From Acidobacteriota bacterium (GTDB lineage: Bacteria > Acidobacteriota > UBA890 > WLXD01): a DNA stretch of 22,429 bases. The stretch lies in assembly GCA_022571615.1 (NCBI GenBank), contig JACZXM010000002.1:1-22429 (forward strand). The letters run 5' to 3'. The position numbers and the translations under genes are program-made. The notes beneath the pieces are model-generated. The model was not told the DNA's origin. It did not search any database and saw only the letters and a program-made list of their open reading frames with translations. Below, piece after piece: positions 13,752 to 22,429 of this stretch (positions are counted from its first letter, which is position 1; the number at the start of each line of letters is the position of its first letter).

Positions 13752-15386
13752 ATGAGCGTTTGGACAAGGACCCGAAGGCTCGCCGCGACGGCTGCCCTGG
13801 TGGGCTTCGGGCTGATCGTCGGGCTGGTGCTGGCCAGCACGCAGTCGGCGGTAGGAATCGAAGCGCAGGAGACAGCGCCGGCGGTGATGCGCGATGGCTC
13901 CGACATCGCGATGATGGTGCCGCAAGGTGCTTTTATCGCTGTGGCCGAGCAGCTGCGGGCGGAGGTCGTGTTCGTCGAGGCAACTCGCCCGCAGCAGCGA
14001 CGGCGCTCAGAGGGACGCTTTGGCCGGTTGTTCGAGGACTTCTTCGGCAACGAACGTGGACGGCCCGACTTCGAGGATGAGGACGGCACGCCAGATTTTG
14101 ACAGCCTCCAGCGCAGTCAAGGATCGGGCGTGCTGGTTTCGGCCGATGGCTACATCCTCACCAACGCCCACGTGGTGGCGGCCTTCAACCCCAACACGGA
14201 GGAGCTGGAGCTCGCCGCCGAGGTCCAGGTAACGACGTTCGACGAGCGTCTCTACGACGCCGAGATCGTTGGCGCCGACCTGGGTACCGATATCGCCTTG
14301 CTCAAGATCCGGGGCAGAGACTTGGAGTACGCCAAGCTCGGCGACTCGGATCGCGTCAAGGTAGGCGAATGGGTCATGGCGGTGGGAGCTCCTTTCGGCC
14401 TGCAGAACACCGTGTCCGCTGGCATCGTTTCGGCGCTCGGCCGCACCGCCCTGGGCATGCGCACCGTCTACCAGGACTTCATGCAGACGGACGCGGCCAT
14501 CAACCCCGGCAACTCGGGTGGTCCGCTGGTGAATCTGCGCGCCGAGGTCATCGGGATCAACACGGCCATCGCCACCAACGGCGGTATCAGCCCGAGCTTC
14601 AGCGGTGTGGGCTTTGCGGTGCCCATCAATCTCGCCCGCCGCGTCATGGACCAGCTTCGCGAGCACGGCCGCGTCATCCGTGGCTACCTGGGCGTCAGCG
14701 TGCGCGCCATAGATAGGGATCTGCGTGCCGCCTATGATCTGGACCCACGCACTCGCGGGGCGCTCGTGTTCGAAGTGACCAAGGGTGGCCCGGCCGAGGA
14801 GGCCGGTCTGCTGGCCGATGACATCGTGGTCGGTATGGATGGCGCGCGGCTGCGCTCGCAGCAGGATTTCCTGCAGCGGATCGCGGCGCACGCCCCCGGC
14901 GACCGGGTGAAGCTCACGGTGCTGCGAGTGCAGGAAGACGGTAGCTCCCAGAAGGTCGACGTGAGCGTCAACCTGAGCGAGCGGCCCGAGGAAGCCGAGA
15001 TTCTCGCCAATCAATCACCGGGCGCGGAACGTCGTGAGCGCGATAACGGCGATCTGGAGGAGGAGAGCTCCGACTCCGACGTCGCGCGCAACCTGGGGAT
15101 GCGGGTAACGGAACTGACGCCGCGCCTGGCTCGGCAGTTGCGGTTGCCCGACCAAGTCGACGGCGTGGTGGTGACCGGTGTCGCTCGCAACAGCCCCACG
15201 GCGATGGCGGGAATCGAGCAGGGTGATGTGATCATCGGCTTGAACCGGGTCAAGGTACTCTCCGTCGATTCGTTCGCGGCGCTCCTGGCCAAGCACGGAG
15301 GCCCGAGCGAGATTCTGGCGTTGAGGATCTACGATGTCAGTCGCCGCCAGATGGGGCTGGTCACGTTGCGAGTTCCACGCAACTGA
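13752..15386 (+). CDS. HtrA/DegP-type serine protease with two PDZ domains
   Basis: A 544-residue envelope protease and chaperone. The N-terminus MSVWTRTRRLAATAALVGFG with a following hydrophobic stretch is a signal peptide or anchor. The catalytic triad is His140 (LTNAHVVA), Asp180 (LGTDIALLKI) and Ser255 (NPGNSGGPLVN), giving a trypsin-like fold. Two PDZ domains follow, the first around 305-400 (GYLGVSVRAID, then GALVFEVTKGGPAEEAGLL) and the second around 450-540 (LGMRVTELTPRLARQL, then GVVVTGVARNSPTAMAGI). The acidic linker before the second PDZ (REDGDLEEE-like, about 430-445) and the charged loop at 83-120 are variable. It degrades or refolds damaged periplasmic proteins. A strong GGAGGAG site precedes the ATG. 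It converges with the small HTH gene. Confidence 0.93.
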   Translation: MSVWTRTRRLAATAALVGFGLIVGLVLASTQSAVGIEAQETAPAVMRDGSDIAMMVPQGAFIAVAEQLRAEVVFVEATRPQQRRRSEGRFGRLFEDFFGNERGRPDFEDEDGTPDFDSLQRSQGSGVLVSADGYILTNAHVVAAFNPNTEELELAAEVQVTTFDERLYDAEIVGADLGTDIALLKIRGRDLEYAKLGDSDRVKVGEWVMAVGAPFGLQNTVSAGIVSALGRTALGMRTVYQDFMQTDAAINPGNSGGPLVNLRAEVIGINTAIATNGGISPSFSGVGFAVPINLARRVMDQLREHGRVIRGYLGVSVRAIDRDLRAAYDLDPRTRGALVFEVTKGGPAEEAGLLADDIVVGMDGARLRSQQDFLQRIAAHAPGDRVKLTVLRVQEDGSSQKVDVSVNLSERPEEAEILANQSPGAERRERDNGDLEEESSDSDVARNLGMRVTELTPRLARQLRLPDQVDGVVVTGVARNSPTAMAGIEQGDVIIGLNRVKVLSVDSFAALLAKHGGPSEILALRIYDVSRRQMGLVTLRVPRN

Positions 15387-15398
15387 TCCACGGACCCG

Positions 15399-15695
15399 CT
15401 ACCAGCGATTCACGACCTTGCGCAGTTGTTCATCCTCGTGCACCTCGGCATAGGCGGTGTCGCCACCGGCGTCCAGGAACTCCTCGAGCGCTGAGAGCCG
15501 AAACCGCCATTGTCTGCCGACACGCGTCGCCGGGATCCGGCCGGCCTTGGCCATCCGGTAGACCGTCGACTTGTTGATCCGGAGCATCTCGGCGACATCC
15601 TCCACGGTCATGAATGAACCGAGAACGGTTGACGGTTGGGGCTCGGACGAGGGCGTCTGCTCTTGGCTCCGAGGGCTGTGCTGTGATTTCTTCAT
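15399..15695 (-). CDS. Small helix-turn-helix DNA-binding protein, BldC/excisionase-like
   Basis: A 98-residue protein with a disordered N-terminus rich in Ser, Gln and Pro (1-27). A MerR-type winged HTH follows (28-75: MTVEDVAEMLRINKSTVYRM, then AGRIPATRVGRQWRFRLSAL), and then a short acidic tail. This is the excisionase/BldC DNA-binding family. The start has a perfect AGGAGG at 15709-15704, nine bases upstream. That site overlaps the TAG stop of the cyclic-di-GMP gene, so the two are coupled. No integrase or phage gene is nearby, so a regulator is more likely than an excisionase. It may pass on or control the output of the c-di-GMP enzyme (inference). Confidence 0.85.
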   Translation of the reverse strand: MKKSQHSPRSQEQTPSSEPQPSTVLGSFMTVEDVAEMLRINKSTVYRMAKAGRIPATRVGRQWRFRLSALEEFLDAGGDTAYAEVHEDEQLRKVVNRW

Positions 15696-15707
15696 GCTGT
15701 TTGCCTC

Positions 15708-18089
15708 CTATCTTGCCGTTCGCGAGAGTACGGGGTTTCCCGCGGCGGTGTGCTTGCTGTGATCAGCGGCCGGGTGCCTCTGAGCCAGCATCCCGAGGAA
15801 TTCCCGCGCGATCCGCGGGTTCCAAGACTTTCCGATCTCCTGCTCGATCATCCTGAGAGCAACGGCCTCCTCCAGCGGAGGTCGCTGCGCGCGCGGAGAA
15901 ACGAGCGCGTTGTACACGTCGCAGATGCCCACAACCTGCGCGCCCAGCGGGATGTCGTCGCCCCGCAGGCCCTCGGGGTAGCCGCTCCCGTCCCAGCGCT
16001 CGTGGCAGGTACGGACGAGCTTGGCAACACGGCGCAAACCCGGCAACGACGCCAGAATCCGGGCGCCTTCCGCGGGAGCGTTCTGCACGATGGTCCGTTC
16101 CTCCGGCGTCAGCTGTCCAGGCTTGGTGAGGATCTCCGGCGGCAGCTTGATCTTGCCGACGTCGTGCAAATGGCCGGCGATCTCGATCATCATGACGCTG
16201 TGTTCGGACAGCTTTAGCCTGGTGGCCAGCTCGCGGCAAAGCTCCGAGACCTGAACGGAGTGCTCCTCGCTGAGCGGATCCTGCGACTCCACCGCCTCCA
16301 TCAGGGCGGTGATCGCCTGCTTGACTACCGGAGCCTTCAGGCCCAGGATGGCCCGCCGCTGCAGCTCGTTGAGCTGGGCGTTGAATGCATCCTGCACCTG
16401 GGGCATGATCCGACGCGTCTGGACCGCCACCACGGCGTCGTAGATCTCATCCTCATCGGCATCCAGATCGGCCGCCCGAACCTGGTGTCCGCCATTCCCC
16501 TTGGCCAGGTACATGGCCCGATCCGCCGCTTCGAGCAACGCCTCGGCGTTCTCGCCGTGCACGGGGAACTCGGCCACACCGATGGAAGCGCGGACACGGA
16601 ATGGCGCGTCCCATTGCATCGCTGAGAGCTCCTGGAGCATCCTCTCGAGCGCACCGATCGTGGCCTCCGGAGCGCTGGCCACGAGGGCAACGAACTCGTC
16701 ACCGCCATACCGGCACATGGCGAACGCGGACGGCAATACCGCCCGGAATCTCGCTCCCAGCTCGATGATCGCACGGTTGCCGGCCATGTGCCCGTAGAGA
16801 TCGTTGATTTCCTTGAGGTTGTCCATGTCGACGACGACGAGTGTGTAAGGAGCTCGCTCGTGCACATCCGGCGAGTTCAACTCGCGGTGGATCTCCTCGG
16901 TAAAGGCTTGGAAGTTCAGCAGCCCCGTCAGCCCGTCCTCCCGGCTTTGGACTCGTAGCTGATCGACCAGGTCACGGCCGCGGATGAACGATGCCGTCAT
17001 CAAGGCGGAGGCCCGACAAAAGTCGCGTTCCTCCTCGTTGAAGCGACGCTCGGGATCATGATCGCGAAGATAGAAGGCACCAAGCACCTTGCCGTCGGTC
17101 TTGATGGGCACCACCAGGAAGCTGTTGAAGCGGCTCACGTTGGGCAGGAACTCGCGAATCCGATTCCACAGATCCGCTGGCCGTGAGGGGTGCACCTCGG
17201 TGATCTCGCCGCTGGTAAGAGTCGCTTGGAGCTCGGGATACTGGCGCACGTCAAGCATGCGCACTTCGACGCTGTCATCGTCGCTGCTCGCCGCCACGTA
17301 GCCCTTGGGATCATCGTCGGTGCCGAAGATGACCAGCGAGCATCGGTCCACCCCGACTCCCTTCTGGAGCCGCTTGCTGATCTGGTACAGAACATCTCGG
17401 CCCGCAGCGCCTGAGCCGGCCAGGCCGAGCCGTCCGATCTCCGACAGCGCCCGTAGCCGGTACTTGTCGCGCGCCAGGGTCTTGGCGTGCGTCGCCACCG
17501 ACTGCATTCTGCTGGCGAGTTGCTTCGCCCGACGCTGCTGGCGCTTGGCTTCGTCAGCAATCGCGCTGAAGAAGAACCCCATCGCGAACAGAAACGCCAG
17601 CCGCGTCAAGTACCGCCCATCGAACCAGATCGAGCGACCCAGTTCGTGGTGCAGCAGGACCCCATACAGGAGGCTGACCCCGAGGCTGAGGGCGCCCGCC
17701 TCGACGGCTCCGAGGCTTTGCACCGCAAACAACAGCACGAGGAAGAAGACGAGGAAGAAGTCGGTGGTGGCGTTGCCAACGAGCAGGATCGAGATCGAGA
17801 CCACGGCGACGTCGATGCTGGTAACCAGCCAGCGCATCCGCGTCGAATCGGCACGCCGCAGCACCCAGATGCTGAACAGGTTGGTGCCCAGCAACGCGGC
17901 GATAAAGAGATTCCGCAGGCCGCTGATGCTAGCGTCGGTACCGGTCACCACCGCGTAGCAGATCGTGAGCACCAGAACCCAGCGTGTCAGGAGCACCGGG
18001 TTGGACAGCGGCCGGGCGCTACTGCGTTCCTCTGACGGCCCGCGATTCTTGAACCCGAGCGGGATGCGGCCGGTCGATTTCCGTTTCAT
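15708..18089 (-). CDS. Membrane-bound GAF-GGDEF-HD-GYP cyclic-di-GMP enzyme
   Basis: A 793-residue hybrid signalling enzyme. Residues 32-180 contain about six membrane helices. A short coil follows, then a GAF domain (about 210-370: LSEIGRLGLAGSG, VDRCSLVIFG, VVPIKTDGKVLGAFYLRD). The GGDEF domain (about 380-540) has an intact active site CRYGGDEFVAL (462-466); the inhibitory I-site is absent, with Pro and Phe where Arg and Asp would be. The HD-GYP domain (about 585-770) has HLHDVGKIKLP (His642, Asp643) and CHERWDGSGYPEGLRGDDIP. Both synthesis and hydrolysis of c-di-GMP therefore look possible. The GAF and membrane parts would sense the signal. Upstream is an AT-rich promoter region with a TAGACA / 17 bp / TAATAC arrangement. 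It is cotranscribed with the HTH gene. Confidence 0.92.
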   Translation of the reverse strand: MKRKSTGRIPLGFKNRGPSEERSSARPLSNPVLLTRWVLVLTICYAVVTGTDASISGLRNLFIAALLGTNLFSIWVLRRADSTRMRWLVTSIDVAVVSISILLVGNATTDFFLVFFLVLLFAVQSLGAVEAGALSLGVSLLYGVLLHHELGRSIWFDGRYLTRLAFLFAMGFFFSAIADEAKRQQRRAKQLASRMQSVATHAKTLARDKYRLRALSEIGRLGLAGSGAAGRDVLYQISKRLQKGVGVDRCSLVIFGTDDDPKGYVAASSDDDSVEVRMLDVRQYPELQATLTSGEITEVHPSRPADLWNRIREFLPNVSRFNSFLVVPIKTDGKVLGAFYLRDHDPERRFNEEERDFCRASALMTASFIRGRDLVDQLRVQSREDGLTGLLNFQAFTEEIHRELNSPDVHERAPYTLVVVDMDNLKEINDLYGHMAGNRAIIELGARFRAVLPSAFAMCRYGGDEFVALVASAPEATIGALERMLQELSAMQWDAPFRVRASIGVAEFPVHGENAEALLEAADRAMYLAKGNGGHQVRAADLDADEDEIYDAVVAVQTRRIMPQVQDAFNAQLNELQRRAILGLKAPVVKQAITALMEAVESQDPLSEEHSVQVSELCRELATRLKLSEHSVMMIEIAGHLHDVGKIKLPPEILTKPGQLTPEERTIVQNAPAEGARILASLPGLRRVAKLVRTCHERWDGSGYPEGLRGDDIPLGAQVVGICDVYNALVSPRAQRPPLEEAVALRMIEQEIGKSWNPRIAREFLGMLAQRHPAADHSKHTAAGNPVLSRTAR

Positions 18090-18371
18090 CGCACTAGGAG
18101 CTTGAGGGTTACTCGGGGGCGGTTGCGCTTTGGATCTAATGACTGAAAAGGTAATCGAACGTGAATTTCAGGGCAACCTTATTCTTTAATGTGTATTACT
18201 ATCTAATAATATCTATGTCTATTGTTTAGTGCTTATTAACATCTTTTCATGCGCATTCAAGGGCCCGGGCCTGACCATCGGCGACCCTCGACCGCCTTCG
18301 CTGGACACGGATGGACCGGAATGCCGCCCAACTTGCCCGGACCGGCGGGGCTCAGGGCACCGACTCCATGC
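18090..18371. other. Intergenic spacer with AT-rich promoter patch
   Basis: These 282 bp hold no gene that I can support. The stretch 18150-18250 is strikingly AT-rich against the surrounding GC-rich DNA. Reading leftward, a -35-like TAGACA (18221-18216) and a -10-like TAATAC (18198-18193) are 17 bp apart and would give a leader of about 100 nt for the c-di-GMP gene. The part next to the Asp-box gene (18242-18371) is GC-rich; a GGCCCGGGCC palindrome near 18265 has no T-run, so no terminator is called. Confidence 0.45.
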
Positions 18372-21632
<3,261 letters not shown>

Positions 21633-21828
21633 GAACCTCCCGGCGTGCTGCGACCGGCGCGCGACGGGCTGTTCCGCGGGTGGCGGAATACCGTACATCC
21701 CGGTCCGCTTTGTCTGTCTGAATCTACACCAAGGCCTACACCCTCGATGGCCGTCCAACCATAGCGTGAGAGACGGAACAGTACATCGATCCGAGCCAGC
21801 GTCCCCCCTCTTCTTGGGCGCCACGAAC

Positions 21829-21858
21829 TTGTTACGTAAATATGTGTGCTCCTGATAT
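21829..21858 (+). promoter_or_regulatory. Possible promoter/operator of the VapBC locus
   Basis: TTGTTA (21829-21834) and TGATAT (21853-21858) are 18 bp apart, and the palindrome TTACGTAA (21832-21839) overlaps the -35 box. Transcription would begin about 4-6 bases before the likely antitoxin ATG, implying a near-leaderless mRNA. No Shine-Dalgarno is visible before any of the nearby ATGs, which agrees. Confidence 0.35.
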
Positions 21859-21868
21859 GCTTCTATGC

Positions 21869-22132
21869 ATGAGGACCACGATCGACATCACCGATGGCCT
21901 TCTCCGTAGAGCCAAAGAACGGGCCGCGAAGAACGGAATCACGCTGCGGCAGATCGTCGAGACGGCCCTGGCGCAGTTCCTCGCAGAGCCCGGAGAGCGC
22001 TCCGACTACCAACTTCGGTGGCGACCACAGTCGGGCGAGCTCGTCACCGGCATCAACGTCAACGACCGGCGGGACCTGTACGACGCGATCGATCCCCCCG
22101 ATGCGATCCGCAGGCGAATGGAATCGTCGTGA
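21869..22132 (+). CDS. VapB-type antitoxin (ribbon-helix-helix)
   Basis: An 87-residue protein starting MRTTIDITDGLLRRAKERAA, with a following KNGITLRQIVETALAQFLAE. This is the beta-strand plus two-helix layout of RHH antitoxins of the VapB/DUF2191 type. The C-terminal part (residues about 45-87, RWRPQSGELVTGINVNDRRD) would wrap the toxin. Several ATGs precede 21869 in frame (21842, 21857), none with a ribosome binding site; 21869 matches the family N-terminus. The stop overlaps the toxin's GTG by four bases (GTGA), typical of coupled toxin-antitoxin pairs. RHH antitoxins usually repress their own promoter with the toxin. Confidence is high for the family, moderate for the start. Confidence 0.85.
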   Translation: MRTTIDITDGLLRRAKERAAKNGITLRQIVETALAQFLAEPGERSDYQLRWRPQSGELVTGINVNDRRDLYDAIDPPDAIRRRMESS

Positions 22133-22429
22133 TCGCGCTGGACACGAACATCCTCGTTCAAGCCCACCGCACCGAGCTCGAGCACCACACACAGGCCCGC
22201 CGGCTTCTCCGCTCCCTGGCGGAGGGATCGGATCCGTGGGCAATCCCCTGGCCCTGCATCTACGAGCTGATCCGTGTGGTCACACACCCACGCGTGTTCG
22301 CTCCCCCGAGCCGCCTGGACCTACTGCTCGAGGACCTGTCGTCGCTGTTCACCGCCCGCTCGCTGACACTGCTGGGCAACGGCCCGGGCCACGCCGGCCA
22401 CATGGACCACATGCTGCGCACCGGGGAGG
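22129..22429 (+). CDS. VapC-type PIN-domain toxin, N-terminal part (runs off right edge)
   Basis: Begins at GTG 22129 inside the antitoxin stop. The first 100 residues read MIALDTNILVQAHRTELEHH, then PWAIPWPCIYELIRVVTHPR. Asp5 and Glu46 are the first two acidic metal ligands of a PIN-domain ribonuclease; WPCIYELIRVVTHPRVF is typical of the VapC group. The remaining acidic residues would lie near or beyond the edge (HMDHMLRTGE is the last visible part). VapC toxins are Mg-dependent RNases, many of which cut tRNA or rRNA. The target here cannot be read from sequence. Confidence 0.85.
   Translation, partial: MIALDTNILVQAHRTELEHHTQARRLLRSLAEGSDPWAIPWPCIYELIRVVTHPRVFAPPSRLDLLLEDLSSLFTARSLTLLGNGPGHAGHMDHMLRTGE

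Noticed and set aside
15399..15695. Excisionase-like gene as sign of a prophage or integrated element
   Set aside because: No integrase, attachment repeats or phage genes nearby; the gene is coupled to a c-di-GMP enzyme.

Overview
The window is 22.4 kb of high-GC DNA with tightly packed genes on both strands. It looks like a Gram-negative bacterium: there is a lipobox lipoprotein, a twin-arginine-type leader, a periplasmic two-PDZ HtrA protease and a multi-helix mechanosensitive channel. The gene families (DUF1800/DUF1501 pair, FG-GAP/UnbV protein, Asp-box/VPS10-like protein) are common in Acidobacteriota, Planctomycetota and some Gammaproteobacteria. The GTAG-led REP-like repeats resemble gammaproteobacterial ones. 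I cannot fix the phylum from sequence alone.

Left part (1-5.5 kb): a DUF1800 gene is followed with a 4-base overlap by a DUF1501 gene that runs off the left edge, both on the minus strand. A divergent Rrf2-type putative Fe-S regulator has a perfect palindrome over its apparent -10 box. A minus-strand locus (5454 to 2656) then encodes an exported FG-GAP propeller, a UnbV/ASPIC domain and a TlpA-like thioredoxin domain. One in-frame TGA at 3819-3817 interrupts it. The frame and the fold continue through that TGA: six propeller repeats lie before it and the seventh after it. The downstream half has no ribosome binding site of its own. A bacterial-SECIS-like hairpin starts 10 nt after the TGA. 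I read the locus as a candidate selenoprotein of 932 residues; this is the most interesting signal in the window.

Middle part (5.8-15.4 kb): housekeeping and stress genes. In order they are a CMD/AhpD-like protein, a TM-helix-repeat mechanosensitive channel, an M14-type zinc carboxypeptidase lipoprotein, an MBL/beta-CASP RNase-like protein (minus), nicotinate phosphoribosyltransferase, citrate synthase and an HtrA/DegP protease. A small dispersed repeat family (core TAGCAGGCCGTGG) occupies spacers in this part only, and its ends supply the stop codons of several of these genes.

Right part (15.4-22.4 kb, mostly minus strand): a membrane-anchored GAF-GGDEF-HD-GYP cyclic-di-GMP enzyme is translationally coupled to a small BldC/excisionase-like HTH protein. 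Upstream of it lies a 1086-residue secreted Asp-box (VPS10/BNR-like) protein. The window ends in a VapBC-type toxin-antitoxin pair with the toxin cut by the right edge. I saw no rRNA, tRNA, CRISPR array, insertion sequence or phage genes.
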